Assembly: GCA_023231065.1 (NCBI GenBank)
Contig: JALNWE010000006.1
Location: 1 to 64,000 of the forward strand
Source of the DNA: Bacteroidales bacterium
GTDB lineage: Bacteria > Bacteroidota > Bacteroidia > Bacteroidales > FEN-979
DNA: 64,000 bases
Direction of reading: 5' to 3'
The first letter of the stretch is position 1. Each line of letters begins with the position of its first letter. The notes below the pieces were generated by a model, which saw nothing but the letters and a program-made list of their open reading frames with translations, ran no database searches and had not been told where the DNA came from. The translations under genes were made by a program, and so were the position numbers. Shown here piece by piece: positions 42,432 through 51,939 of the stretch.

Positions 42432-44747
42432 ATGAAGAATCCCATTCTCAATAATCTCAATGAGGCACAAAAGGCTGCAGTAATGGCAACCGAAGGTCCT
42501 GTTATGATCATTGCCGGAGCTGGTTCCGGAAAAACAAGGGCCCTCACCTATCGCGTTGCTTATCTTATCCAAAAAGGAATAGATCCTTTTCATATACTGG
42601 CGCTTACCTTTACCAATAAAGCGGCCAGGGAAATGAAAGACCGTATTACTGATCTGGTTGGCCCAGAAGCACAAAACGTATGGATGGGCACTTTCCATTC
42701 AGTCTTTGCAAGGGTCCTGCGAATAGAAGGTCATCTTTTGGGATATCCGTCCAATTATACCATATATGATACTGATGATTCAAAACGGGTAGTTAAAAAC
42801 CTGATCAAGGAAAATAATCTGGATGATAAGGTTTATCTGCCCGGTTATATCCTTAACCGTATATCGTCGGCAAAGACAAGTCTTCTTACCGCGGAAGAAT
42901 ATAATATCAATCCGGAGCTCCAGGGATATGACTCAACCTCAGGAAAACCCCTTACCGGAAAACTCTATCAGCAGTACCAGAATCGTCTCCGGCGTGCATC
43001 CGCCATGGATTTTGACGATCTTCTTTTTAATATGAATGTACTTCTCCGGGATTTTCCGGAGGTTCTTTACAAATATCAGCAAAAATTTCACTATATCCTG
43101 GTTGATGAGTACCAGGACACAAATTTTGCCCAATATCTGATCGTTAATAAACTGGCCGCCAACAATGAAAACCTCTGCGTGGTTGGTGATGATGCACAGA
43201 GCATCTATGGATTCAGGGGTGCCAACATCCAGAATATCCTGAATTTTAAACGGGATTATCCTGATCATAAGGTTTTTAAACTCGAACAAAATTACCGCTC
43301 GACAAAAACCATTGTCAAAGCAGCCAACCATATCATCGAAAACAATAAAAATCAGATATTTAAAGAGATATGGACGGAGAATGGAGAAGGACAGTTGATC
43401 CAACTTATCCATGCCTCAACAGATAATGAGGAAGCTAATCTTGTGGCCCAATCAATCTTTGAGAACAAGATGAACCATCAGCTAAAACATAATGCCTTTG
43501 CCATATTATACCGGACTAATGCCCAATCCCGTGCCCATGAAGAAGCGCTACGTAAACTGAATATCCCCTGCCGCATCTATGGAGGACTATCTTTTTACCA
43601 GCGAAAGGAGATCAAAGATCTGCTCTCTTATTTCAGGCTTACAATTAACCATCAGGATGAAGATGCCCTCCTGCGCATCATCAATTTCCCAGCCCGCGGG
43701 ATTGGAAAAACCACCGTTGAAAAGCTGGTTGTTTCGGCCGACGAGCATAAGGTCAGCATTTTTGAATTGGTTTCCAATCCCGCCCGTGACCTGCAATTTC
43801 CGGAATCCACTTCCGCGAAAATCCATTCATTCATCACCATGATTCAAAGTTTCAGCGCTTTATTGAAGGTTAAAAACGCTTTTGAATTAGCTAAACATAT
43901 TGCTGGATCTTCAGGATTGATGAAAGAACTCTATGATGATAAAACACCGGAAGGTGTCAGCAGGTTTGAAAATTTTGAAGAACTGCTGAATGCCATCAAA
44001 GATTTTTCTGAATCTCCAAGAACCAATTCCGAAACAGGAGAGATCGAAACCAATGTAGTACGGTCACTTGATGAATTTATGCAGGATGTGGCCCTCATTA
44101 CAGATGCCGATAAAAAAGAACCCGGCGACGAGGATCGCGTTACTCTTATGACTGTTCATTCAGCCAAAGGATTGGAATTTCCCTTTGTTTACGTTGTTGG
44201 TCTGGAAGAAAACCTATTCCCTTCCATTCAATCACTAAACTCGCGATCGGATCTGGAAGAGGAACGTCGCCTGTTTTATGTTGCCGTGACCCGTGCTCAA
44301 CAGAAACTCACAATTTCCTATGCCGAAAACCGTTACAGGTGGGGGACTCCGATGATCTGTGAACCCAGCCGCTTTATTAGTGAGATCCCGGAAACATTGA
44401 TCGATTTCCCCAAAAAAAATATACAAAGTTCCCGCTTCCCCAAGGAATTGAACTGGTCTGCATCATTACCAGGTCTGGACTTACCCGCAAAAAAAACAAT
44501 CCTCCCGAAAAATTTTCAAAGACTCACTGAAGCTTCTCCAACATCCACAGAAAAATACGCTGACAGCCCTCCCTCTGATATTGAAGCTATTCAAGCCGGA
44601 ATGGAAGTGGTCCATGACCATTTTGGAAAAGGAAAAGTAATTAACATAGAAGGACTTGGCCCCAATAAAAAAGCAACTGTTTTTTTCCAGGAAATCGGAC
44701 AGAAACAGCTCCTCCTGCGTTTTGCCAAACTTAGGATCGTTACCTGA
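42432..44747 (+). CDS. pcrA: ATP-dependent DNA helicase UvrD/PcrA
   Basis: SF1A 3'-5' helicase of 771 aa acting in excision and mismatch repair and in clearing RecA filaments. The motifs are in order: Walker A GAGSGKTRALTYR, Ia LTFTNKAAREM, II LVDEYQDTNFAQY, III VVGDDAQSIYGFRG, IV LEQNYRSTKTI, V TVHSAKGLEFPFVYVVGLEE, VI EERRLFYVAVTRAQ. The C-terminal tail GMEVVHDHFGKGKVINIEGL is the PcrA Tudor-like RNA polymerase-binding segment. Its stop codon lies inside an inverted repeat. The PcrA name is preferred over Rep. Confidence 0.96.
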   Translation: MKNPILNNLNEAQKAAVMATEGPVMIIAGAGSGKTRALTYRVAYLIQKGIDPFHILALTFTNKAAREMKDRITDLVGPEAQNVWMGTFHSVFARVLRIEGHLLGYPSNYTIYDTDDSKRVVKNLIKENNLDDKVYLPGYILNRISSAKTSLLTAEEYNINPELQGYDSTSGKPLTGKLYQQYQNRLRRASAMDFDDLLFNMNVLLRDFPEVLYKYQQKFHYILVDEYQDTNFAQYLIVNKLAANNENLCVVGDDAQSIYGFRGANIQNILNFKRDYPDHKVFKLEQNYRSTKTIVKAANHIIENNKNQIFKEIWTENGEGQLIQLIHASTDNEEANLVAQSIFENKMNHQLKHNAFAILYRTNAQSRAHEEALRKLNIPCRIYGGLSFYQRKEIKDLLSYFRLTINHQDEDALLRIINFPARGIGKTTVEKLVVSADEHKVSIFELVSNPARDLQFPESTSAKIHSFITMIQSFSALLKVKNAFELAKHIAGSSGLMKELYDDKTPEGVSRFENFEELLNAIKDFSESPRTNSETGEIETNVVRSLDEFMQDVALITDADKKEPGDEDRVTLMTVHSAKGLEFPFVYVVGLEENLFPSIQSLNSRSDLEEERRLFYVAVTRAQQKLTISYAENRYRWGTPMICEPSRFISEIPETLIDFPKKNIQSSRFPKELNWSASLPGLDLPAKKTILPKNFQRLTEASPTSTEKYADSPPSDIEAIQAGMEVVHDHFGKGKVINIEGLGPNKKATVFFQEIGQKQLLLRFAKLRIVT

Positions 44748-44768
44748 AACATGAATATTTCAGGTAAC
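44739..44768. repeat. Inverted repeat spanning the uvrD stop codon
   Basis: GTTACCTGAAA (44739-44749) is a perfect inverted copy of TTTCAGGTAAC (44758-44768), 11 bp with an 8-nt loop. The TGA stop is at 44745-44747, so the left arm is partly coding. No T run follows. A further ACCTGAAA occurs at 44792-44799 and could pair with the right arm instead. Confidence 0.7.
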
Positions 44769-44807
44769 TAATAAACAGAAAAAATCCCTACACCTGAAAT
44801 TTTCTTT

Positions 44808-44815
44808 TATCTTTG
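44808..44815 (+). promoter_or_regulatory. Candidate -7 element for the 44908 lipoprotein
   Basis: TATCTTTG matches TAnnTTTG. The start would be near 44822, an 85-nt leader to the ATG at 44908. No clear -33 box. Confidence 0.5.
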
Positions 44816-44907
44816 TTTTGGATTCCCGGGATTCCAATCCCATTGAGTCTGTTAGAGTAAGTTTTGAATTAATCAGTATTATTACTATAACCTAAATCCG
44901 CAGACCA

Positions 44908-46575
44908 ATGAAAATACACCCGTCTGATTGGCCTAAAGCACATATAACCCATGATCAACTTTTCCCATTCCTTTTTATCCTGTCCCTTTTTACACTGCTA
45001 TCTTCTTGTTCCAAAGATGATTTTGACTTTGATAAAATGACCGACCCGGACTGGTCCCCTACATGGAGCGCTCCCTTAATCCATTCCAACCTGACATTGC
45101 ATGATATTTTAAAAAAAGGGGGTACCCTGTTCATTGAGGACCCGGTTACCCATCAGCTCACCCTGGAATATGGAAATAGCTTGTTTTCACAAAGCGCCGA
45201 GCAATACCTTCAGGTTCCTGACCAAAAAGACATGAAAATTGAATCCGCTGCAATTAATATTGTTGTCGGTCCAGGAGATTCAACCTACTTCGATATTGAG
45301 GCTCCTTACTCCTTTTCTACCTCTCAGGAAGGTCAGGTGTTTGACAGCATTTTTGTTAAAACCGGCGCCTTTGATATGGATATATCCTCTCAAATCAATC
45401 ATTCCATCAAAGTAATTATCAGGCTTCCAAACGCAGTTAAAAATGGTAAGGGCCTGGAAATAACCACTAACCTTCCATACGCAGGAACGCTACCTGTTCA
45501 AAAAACAATTTCTATTGATTTATCAGGTTACACGATCCGGCTTAACAACACCCCGGGTCATGTTAATGAGATAATCCCCAGCGCCCACATGATTATTTAC
45601 GGGGATGATAATCCCAATAACTCTCCATACACTTTTACTGCTATCTGTGACCTGATCAATTTAAAGTTCTCGAAAATCATCGGATATTTTGGTCAATATA
45701 ATTACCCGCTGGAGGATACTTTATACCTGAACCTCTTTAAAAATAATATGTCTGGAAACATTCATCTCGAAGAAATTGACCTTTTCCTCAAAACCACTAA
45801 CTCTATCGGGATGCCTATTCAACTTACATTCAATGATTTAATTGCTCATTCTGACAAGAATCCTCCCTATACGGTAAATATTGCAGACCCCTCAACAGGT
45901 TTTCCCAATCCCATTACCATTCCATCACCCGACCTCGCACACATGGGAACCAGTGTCGATACTACTTTCCAATTTGGAGAAAACAATTCCAATATCATAC
46001 CTGCTATTAATTTATCTCCAACCTACATCTATTTTAATATCAATGGGATGTCAAACCCAGCAAATAACCCCGCTTTTAAAAACTTCGTTTACGATACCAG
46101 CCGTTTTTCAGTTGACTTTGATGTAGTGTTACCTTTATTTGGGGCCATCAGCGGTTTTTATGTGGAAGATACTGTCGACTTTGATTTTGATATTCCCAAT
46201 CAGGCATCCATGGTTGATTTTAAAGTAAGAACTGAGAATCACTTTCCCCTTAATGCTGAAATTCAGATTTATTTTGCCGATAAAGATTATAACATACTTG
46301 ACTCTCTTTTCAGTAGTTCAAATCATCAAATTCTTGTTGCTGCCCCGGTCGGCCCTGCACCTGATTACCGGGTCATTGAGAATCCCCCCATCAAATCCTA
46401 TACCTTTTCACCTGACCCTTTTTACAAGGAAGATCTTGAACGATTGAAACAAACCCGTTTTTTGATGATCCAGGCAAAGTTATCGACTTATGCCCAGGAC
46501 CTGGTAAAGATATATGCCGATTATAAGCTCGACGTGAAGCTTGCTGCAAAAATAACCATCACCTCACAAAACTAA
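44908..46575 (+). CDS. Large putative lipoprotein of unknown function
   Basis: Protein of 555 aa. The N-terminus is hydrophilic before a hydrophobic stretch ending FTLLSSC, a likely lipobox at about residue 34, followed by SKDDFDFDKMTDPDWSPTW and AP. The mature part is beta-rich and repetitive (LHDILKKGGTLFIEDPVTHQ, VNEIIPSAHMIIYGDDN). I do not recognise a family. The 44908 ATG gives an unusually long n-region; a later start is possible. It is followed after 10 bp by the DUF5723 barrel, likely in the same transcript. Confidence 0.65.
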   Translation: MKIHPSDWPKAHITHDQLFPFLFILSLFTLLSSCSKDDFDFDKMTDPDWSPTWSAPLIHSNLTLHDILKKGGTLFIEDPVTHQLTLEYGNSLFSQSAEQYLQVPDQKDMKIESAAINIVVGPGDSTYFDIEAPYSFSTSQEGQVFDSIFVKTGAFDMDISSQINHSIKVIIRLPNAVKNGKGLEITTNLPYAGTLPVQKTISIDLSGYTIRLNNTPGHVNEIIPSAHMIIYGDDNPNNSPYTFTAICDLINLKFSKIIGYFGQYNYPLEDTLYLNLFKNNMSGNIHLEEIDLFLKTTNSIGMPIQLTFNDLIAHSDKNPPYTVNIADPSTGFPNPITIPSPDLAHMGTSVDTTFQFGENNSNIIPAINLSPTYIYFNINGMSNPANNPAFKNFVYDTSRFSVDFDVVLPLFGAISGFYVEDTVDFDFDIPNQASMVDFKVRTENHFPLNAEIQIYFADKDYNILDSLFSSSNHQILVAAPVGPAPDYRVIENPPIKSYTFSPDPFYKEDLERLKQTRFLMIQAKLSTYAQDLVKIYADYKLDVKLAAKITITSQN

Positions 46576-46585
46576 CCGGATACGT

Positions 46586-48016
46586 ATGAAAAACATAACT
46601 AAACTTGTTATGCCCTTGATGATCCTGGTTTTTATAGTCACAGGTGCGCATTTTGCTTCAGCCCAACAAGGTAGAAATATAAATTTTTTAAGGGTTGTTC
46701 CTCAGTCCATTTATATTAATCCGGCAATCGTTCCTCCCTATGATTTTTATATTGGTTTTCCAGCCTTATCCTCTTTAAAATTGGAATTTAAAAATTCACC
46801 ATTCGACTACAACGATGTCATCAAACAAACGAATAATGATTCGCTTTATCTTGACACACAAGCGCTTTTAAATTCCCTGAAAAAGAAAAACTACTTAATT
46901 GGGGAATTTTCAAATGAATTTCTCTCGTTCGGATTCAGGGTAAAACAATTCTTTATCTCCTTCAATCTTTCGGAAAAACTTTACAGCAACATCATGTACC
47001 CGAAAGACTTCGTTTCCTTGCTTCTTGAAGGTAACGCCCAATATATTGGAACGACCATCAATGCCGGTGGTTTTGATGTTAACATCACCCACTATCACGA
47101 GTTGGCAGTGGGTATGTCCTATACGATTTCCAAAAAATGGAGTGCGGGTTTCCGGGCGAAATACCTGGTAGGCGTCTTCAATCTCGATACTAAAAATACA
47201 GATATTAATTTATATAGCCCCGATGAATTTTCCATTAATGTAACTACTGATATCCAGGTAAATATGGCTATTCCCGGGAATTCAACCTCTCCGGAGGACA
47301 GCTTGGGCTTCGATATTAACGGAAATGAATTTCTCAGGGGATTCTATTCTTTTAAAAATTCCGGATTTGCCTTTGATCTTGGGATGCAATATACCCCAAT
47401 CGAAAAACTAACGCTGGGGTTAAGTGTTACCGACATAGGGTTTATCAACTGGAAATCCGGGGTTAAAAATATTGTAACAAATAAAGCAACTTCCTCCTCT
47501 ACTTTTACAGGGGTTGACATCGGGGAAATGTTCTCCTCCGATACGGTTAAATTCAGTGATCAACTGAATGAAATGCTGGATTCCCTGAGAGAAGACCTTG
47601 GGTTGAAAGTGACCTATGAGAATTATCGGTCCTGGCTTACTCCTAAAATATACCTGAGCGGGATTTACAGCCTGACTCCAAAAGATCATTTCGGCCTGCT
47701 CTTTCGTTGTGATCTTTTTAAGGGTAATATCCTTCCTGCATTGACGCTGAATTATACCCGCGAATTTGGCAAAGCTTTCTCCTTGATGGCAGGATATTCT
47801 ATTTTGACCAACAGTTATGCCAATTTTGCCTTGGGTTTTGCCGTCAATGCCGGCCCTCTTCAACTCTATCTGATGACCGATAACATTCTCGGCATTGCGC
47901 AGCTGAACAATACCCGTTATACAAACACTCATTTTGGGATCAACCTGGTATTCGGCAGGGCGCAATGGTATCAGAAGAACGGCAAGCAATCCCCTGAACC
48001 GGGCCTGAATCCATGA
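46586..48016 (+). CDS. DUF5723-type outer-membrane beta-barrel protein
   Basis: Protein of 476 aa with a signal peptide (about 1-26, ending ASAQQ) and a barrel of many amphipathic strands. The opening NINFLRVVPQSIYINPAIVP and the barrel body (ELAVGMSYTISKKWSAGFRA, GLSVTDIGFINWKSGVKNI, KIYLSGIYSLTPKDHFGLLF) fit the DUF5723/PorP-like group of Bacteroidota. Members are often linked to gliding/type IX-type surface systems, but no por/spr genes are nearby. It likely pairs with the lipoprotein just upstream. Confidence 0.78.
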   Translation: MKNITKLVMPLMILVFIVTGAHFASAQQGRNINFLRVVPQSIYINPAIVPPYDFYIGFPALSSLKLEFKNSPFDYNDVIKQTNNDSLYLDTQALLNSLKKKNYLIGEFSNEFLSFGFRVKQFFISFNLSEKLYSNIMYPKDFVSLLLEGNAQYIGTTINAGGFDVNITHYHELAVGMSYTISKKWSAGFRAKYLVGVFNLDTKNTDINLYSPDEFSINVTTDIQVNMAIPGNSTSPEDSLGFDINGNEFLRGFYSFKNSGFAFDLGMQYTPIEKLTLGLSVTDIGFINWKSGVKNIVTNKATSSSTFTGVDIGEMFSSDTVKFSDQLNEMLDSLREDLGLKVTYENYRSWLTPKIYLSGIYSLTPKDHFGLLFRCDLFKGNILPALTLNYTREFGKAFSLMAGYSILTNSYANFALGFAVNAGPLQLYLMTDNILGIAQLNNTRYTNTHFGINLVFGRAQWYQKNGKQSPEPGLNP

Positions 48017-48079
48017 TAGTTTTCACATCCCCATGATCATGCTGTTTTGGTAACCAATTCGCAATACAGGAATTATTCA

Positions 48080-48087
48080 TATCTTTG
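48080..48087 (+). promoter_or_regulatory. Candidate -7 element for the DUF4290-murA pair
   Basis: TATCTTTG matches TAnnTTTG. Initiation near 48094 would exclude the upstream ATG/GTG frame start at 48047 and leaves about 19 nt before the ATG at 48113. Confidence 0.5.
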
Positions 48088-48112
48088 CAAAAAAATATCT
48101 GTGAACAACGAA

Positions 48113-48775
48113 ATGGAATACAATACTACCCGCGAGATGATGTTCATCCCAGAATATGGGAGGAACATCCAACGAATGATCAAATATATCTGCACCATCG
48201 AAGATCGTGAAAAACGGACTCAGGCCGCAAAATTTATTGTGAATATAATGGCCCAGATGCATCCGGTAGTAAAAGAATCGGGTGATTATAAACACAAGCT
48301 CTGGGACCATTTATTTATTATTTCCGACTTCAAACTTGATGTTGATGCTCCTTATCCTCCTCCACCGCCTCTTTCCCTGAGTACAAAACCTGAACATCTT
48401 TCCTATCACGACAAAGAAATTGAATTCAAACATTACGGTAAAAATATAGCCGCAATGATTGAAAAGGTCGTCAGCTATGAAGAGGGCCCGGAAAAAGATG
48501 CACTGGTCAATGCCATTGCCAATCACATGAAGAAATCCTACCTCAGCTGGAACCGGGAATCTGTCAATGACGAACTGATTGAACAACATTTGAAAATCCT
48601 CTCCAAAGACGAGCTTAGGCTCAACAAGGATTTCCATTTTGTCAACACCAACGATATCCTTGCCCAAAACCAGAAACGGAAACCATTTAGGCAAGGGGCA
48701 GAACGGAATTTTAACAAGACCGGATTCCCAAAGCAGAATTATAATAATCAAAGGGGAAGAAATAAACCCCAATGA
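48113..48775 (+). CDS. DUF4290-domain protein
   Basis: Cytoplasmic protein of 220 aa, no signal or membrane segment. It is recognised by the conserved N-terminal EYNTTREMMFIPEYGRNIQR, MIKYICTIEDREKRTQAAKF and a second HYGKNIAAMIEKVVSYEEGP. The C-terminus is a basic low-complexity tail (QRGRNKPQ). The function is unknown; the Bacteroidota-wide linkage to murA hints at cell-wall coupling. The last four bases ATGA overlap the murA start. The frame is open from 48047, but the promoter and family length favour 48113; GTG at 48101 is an alternative. Confidence 0.85.
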   Translation: MEYNTTREMMFIPEYGRNIQRMIKYICTIEDREKRTQAAKFIVNIMAQMHPVVKESGDYKHKLWDHLFIISDFKLDVDAPYPPPPPLSLSTKPEHLSYHDKEIEFKHYGKNIAAMIEKVVSYEEGPEKDALVNAIANHMKKSYLSWNRESVNDELIEQHLKILSKDELRLNKDFHFVNTNDILAQNQKRKPFRQGAERNFNKTGFPKQNYNNQRGRNKPQ

Positions 48776-50082
48776 GTTCTTTCGAGATCATCGGAGGAAA
48801 AAAATTAGCAGGGGAAATCCTTCCCCAGGGAGCAAAAAACGAAGCGCTTCAGGTAATTTGTGCCTGTTTGCTGACGACCGAGCCGGTAACTATCAACAAT
48901 GTCCCAAACATCAGCGATGTCAATAAACTGATAGAATTATTAGAGGCTTTAGGCGTCAAGGTTATTAAAAACAGCTCTTCATCTTATACATTCAGCGCCT
49001 TCAATATTAATATCGATTTTTTCCACTCTGCTGATTTCAGAAAACTGGCAGGAAGCCTGAGGGGTTCTATTATGATCCTTGGACCTTTATTGGCCAGATA
49101 CGGGAAAGGATCAGTATATCTCCCCGGAGGCGATAAAATTGGCCGACGCAGGCTGGATACCCATTTTTTTGGTCTCCAGAGATTAGGCGCTCAGTTTGAA
49201 TATTCAGCAAATGAACAGGTTTTCAGTGTAAGGGCTCCTGCATTGAAAGGATCATACATGTTATTGGATGAAGCTTCCGTAACCGGCACTGCCAATATCG
49301 TCATGGCAGCCACCATGGCACAGGGAACTACAACAATTTTTAATGCTGCCTGTGAACCTTATATATTCCAGCTTTGTACCATGTTGGTAAATATGGGCGC
49401 CGAAATTGAGGGTATCGGATCAAATTTACTGACGATTCATGGCGTCAATTCCCTTCATGGATGTGACCATACATTGTTGTCAGACATGATCGAGGTGGGA
49501 AGCTTCATAGGCCTGGCCGCCATGACCCGATCGGAAATTACCATAAAGAACGTAAATTTCAAGCAACTGGGCTTGATCCCAGACGTTTTCAGGCGGTTGG
49601 GAATCCTGATAGAGGTCAGGGAAGATGATATCTACATCCCTTCACAGGAGCACTATTCCGTTGAATCCTTTATGGACGGATCCATTATGACCATTGCTGA
49701 TGCCCCGTGGCCGGGATTTACTCCCGATCTTATCAGTATCGTCCTGGTAGTTGCTACCCAGGCTAAAGGCAGTGTTCTAGTACACCAGAAAATGTTTGAA
49801 AGCAGACTCTTTTTTGTCGATAAACTCATCGACATGGGAGCTAAAATTATCCTTTGTGATCCCCACCGCGCTACTGTAATTGGTCTTGATCACCAATATC
49901 CTCTGCGTGGGATCCGTATGTCTTCACCTGATATCCGTGCCGGTGTCGCTTTGCTGATCGCAGCCCTGTCAGCCGAAGGTAAAAGCATCATCGACAACAT
50001 CGAACAAATTGACCGGGGATACCAAGAGATCGATTTACGATTGAAACAACTGGGAGCCTCAGTAGCCCGTATCCCGGGCTGA
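48772..50082 (+). CDS. murA: UDP-N-acetylglucosamine 1-carboxyvinyltransferase
   Basis: EPSP-synthase-like enzyme of 436 aa for the first committed step of peptidoglycan synthesis (transfer of enolpyruvate from PEP to UDP-GlcNAc). It shows GGKKLAGEILPQGAKNEALQ, LRGSIMILGPLLARYGK and SVTGTANIVMAATMAQG. The catalytic loop that is PGGCxIG in E. coli reads PGGDKIGRRR, so D121 replaces Cys115. Asp at this position is known from naturally fosfomycin-insensitive MurA such as those of mycobacteria and chlamydia. The gene overlaps DUF4290 by 4 bp. Confidence 0.96.
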   Translation: MSSFEIIGGKKLAGEILPQGAKNEALQVICACLLTTEPVTINNVPNISDVNKLIELLEALGVKVIKNSSSSYTFSAFNINIDFFHSADFRKLAGSLRGSIMILGPLLARYGKGSVYLPGGDKIGRRRLDTHFFGLQRLGAQFEYSANEQVFSVRAPALKGSYMLLDEASVTGTANIVMAATMAQGTTTIFNAACEPYIFQLCTMLVNMGAEIEGIGSNLLTIHGVNSLHGCDHTLLSDMIEVGSFIGLAAMTRSEITIKNVNFKQLGLIPDVFRRLGILIEVREDDIYIPSQEHYSVESFMDGSIMTIADAPWPGFTPDLISIVLVVATQAKGSVLVHQKMFESRLFFVDKLIDMGAKIILCDPHRATVIGLDHQYPLRGIRMSSPDIRAGVALLIAALSAEGKSIIDNIEQIDRGYQEIDLRLKQLGASVARIPG

Positions 50083-50158
50083 CAATTTGTCGTGGTAACC
50101 CATCTGGCAGGTTTTTTGATAATCATTCGGGAAATTATTCCGAACATGAAATACATCT

Positions 50159-50734
50159 ATGAACCGAAAATCTAAAATTGAAGAGAAAGAGCGGATTAAT
50201 AACAACGAATCTGTTCCCGCGATAGAAAATGAAGCCAATGTTGATGTAACACCTGATAATCTGGAAGTTAAAATAGAAGAAGGGTCAAAGAATGATCTTT
50301 CTGCGCAACTTGGGGAACTGAATGATAAATATCTGCGTCTCTACTCTGAATTCGATAATTACCGTAAACGCACCATTAAAGAAAAAGTAGAACTCAGCAA
50401 ATATGCGGCTTCAGAAATCATTGAAAAGCTCCTGCCGGTATTGGATGATTTTGATCGGGCTTTAAAAGCATTTGATTCGACAACAGAAGCAGAAAAAGCT
50501 TTAAAAGAAGGAATTGTATTGATCTTTAATAAATTTATTTCGATCCTTAATCAACAGGGGCTGGAACAAATGAGAACCATTGGCGAATCTTTTGACACTG
50601 ATTTTCATGAAGCTGTGTCAAATATTCCTGCTCCATCGCCCGAACAGAAAGGAAAAATTATTGATGAAGTCGAAAAAGGGTATATGCTTCACGGAAAAGT
50701 GATACGGTATGCCAAAGTTGTTGTTGGAAACTGA
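50159..50734 (+). CDS. grpE: Nucleotide exchange factor GrpE
   Basis: Protein of 191 aa that releases ADP from DnaK. A variable acidic N-terminal region is followed by a long coiled coil (about 50-90) and the beta-wing domain. Family features are DKYLRLYSEFDNYRKRTIKE, LPVLDDFDRALKAFDS and the C-terminal VEKGYMLHGKVIRYAKVVVG. The dnaJ gene starts 30 bp downstream. No CIRCE operator (TTAGCACTC-N9-GAGTGCTAA) is found upstream, and dnaK is not here. Confidence 0.96.
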   Translation: MNRKSKIEEKERINNNESVPAIENEANVDVTPDNLEVKIEEGSKNDLSAQLGELNDKYLRLYSEFDNYRKRTIKEKVELSKYAASEIIEKLLPVLDDFDRALKAFDSTTEAEKALKEGIVLIFNKFISILNQQGLEQMRTIGESFDTDFHEAVSNIPAPSPEQKGKIIDEVEKGYMLHGKVIRYAKVVVGN

Positions 50735-50764
50735 TAAAGGCTCCTTGAGATTTACCTTGTATAA

Positions 50765-51931
50765 ATGGCAAAAAGAGACTACTACGAAATTCTAGAAGTC
50801 AGTAAAGAGGCTTCCCCGGAAGAAGTAAAAAAAGCATACAGGAAGCAGGCTATCCGTTTCCATCCCGATAAAAATCCGGGAAATAAGGAAGCGGAAGAAA
50901 AATTCAAAGAAGCAGCCGAAGCTTATGAGATCCTCAGCGATCCTAATAAACGTCAGCGTTATGATCAGTTTGGCCATGCTGGTTTAGGAAATGGAGGTGG
51001 TTTCTCGGGCTTTGGCGGAGGGATGACAATGGAAGATATCTTCCAGCATTTTGGAGATATTTTCGGCGGTGGAGGAAACGATCCTTTCAGCGCTTTTTTT
51101 GGTGGAGGCGGTGGACGTCGTGGGCGTACAATCAACCGGGGTTCCAACTTGCGGGTCAAAGTGAAACTGACCCTCGAAGAAATCGCCCATGGGGTTGAAA
51201 AGAAAATTAAGGTTAACAAATATATATCCTGTGCCACCTGTGACGGAACAGGGGCAAAAGGAGGAAGTTCTTATTCAACATGTTCTACATGCAAAGGGTC
51301 AGGCCATGTCACAAGAATTACCTCGACTTTTCTTGGCCAGATGCAAACCAGTTCTACCTGCCCGAATTGCGGGGGGGAAGGAAAAGTAATAACTGAAAAA
51401 TGTACTGATTGCGCCGGAAACGGGATCACCAAAGGAGAAGAAGTGATCCCTATCAAAATTCCTGCCGGCGTTGCTGAAGGAATGCAACTTTCCATGGCTG
51501 GAAAAGGAAATGCGGCTGCACGCGGAGGAGTAGCAGGTGACCTCCTTATTCAGATTGAAGAACTGAGGCATGATTTTTTTGAACGTGACGGGAATCATCT
51601 CCTGTACGACCACTTCATCACTTTCACAGATGCGGCATTGGGAACGAGTACAGAAGTTCCGACCATCGACGGGAAAGTAAAAATAAAGATTGAAGCTGGC
51701 ACCCAAAGCGGTAAAGTGGTAAGATTACGCGGAAAAGGATTACCTTCTGTCAATGGTTATGAAGGGAAAGGCGACCTGTTGGTCACGCTCCACATCTGGA
51801 CCCCGAAATCCCTTTCAAAGGAAGAAAAGTCGTTGCTTGAGAAACTCGGAAAATCACAGAATTTCCATCCGGGACCTGATCCATCCGGAAAGAATTTTTT
51901 TTCACGAATGAAGGATTATTTTGAACAATAA
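50765..51931 (+). CDS. dnaJ: Chaperone protein DnaJ
   Basis: Type I Hsp40 of 388 aa that stimulates DnaK ATPase and holds unfolded clients. The J domain has HPD in RFHPDKNPGNKEAEEK; the G/F region spans about 75-115; four zinc-finger motifs follow (CATCDGTG, CSTCKGSG, CPNCGGEG, CTDCAGNG), then the two client-binding beta domains and the C-terminal dimerisation end. Complete and normal length. Confidence 0.98.
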   Translation: MAKRDYYEILEVSKEASPEEVKKAYRKQAIRFHPDKNPGNKEAEEKFKEAAEAYEILSDPNKRQRYDQFGHAGLGNGGGFSGFGGGMTMEDIFQHFGDIFGGGGNDPFSAFFGGGGGRRGRTINRGSNLRVKVKLTLEEIAHGVEKKIKVNKYISCATCDGTGAKGGSSYSTCSTCKGSGHVTRITSTFLGQMQTSSTCPNCGGEGKVITEKCTDCAGNGITKGEEVIPIKIPAGVAEGMQLSMAGKGNAAARGGVAGDLLIQIEELRHDFFERDGNHLLYDHFITFTDAALGTSTEVPTIDGKVKIKIEAGTQSGKVVRLRGKGLPSVNGYEGKGDLLVTLHIWTPKSLSKEEKSLLEKLGKSQNFHPGPDPSGKNFFSRMKDYFEQ

Positions 51932-51939
51932 CATCTTGC

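Noticed and set aside
47420..47989. 189-aa open frame on the minus strand
   Set aside because: It lies entirely inside the DUF5723 barrel gene on the other strand, has no promoter and resembles no known family.
50083..50158. Possible heat-shock operator before grpE
   Set aside because: No CIRCE sequence is present; a 5-bp repeat TTCGG/CCGAA is too short to claim.
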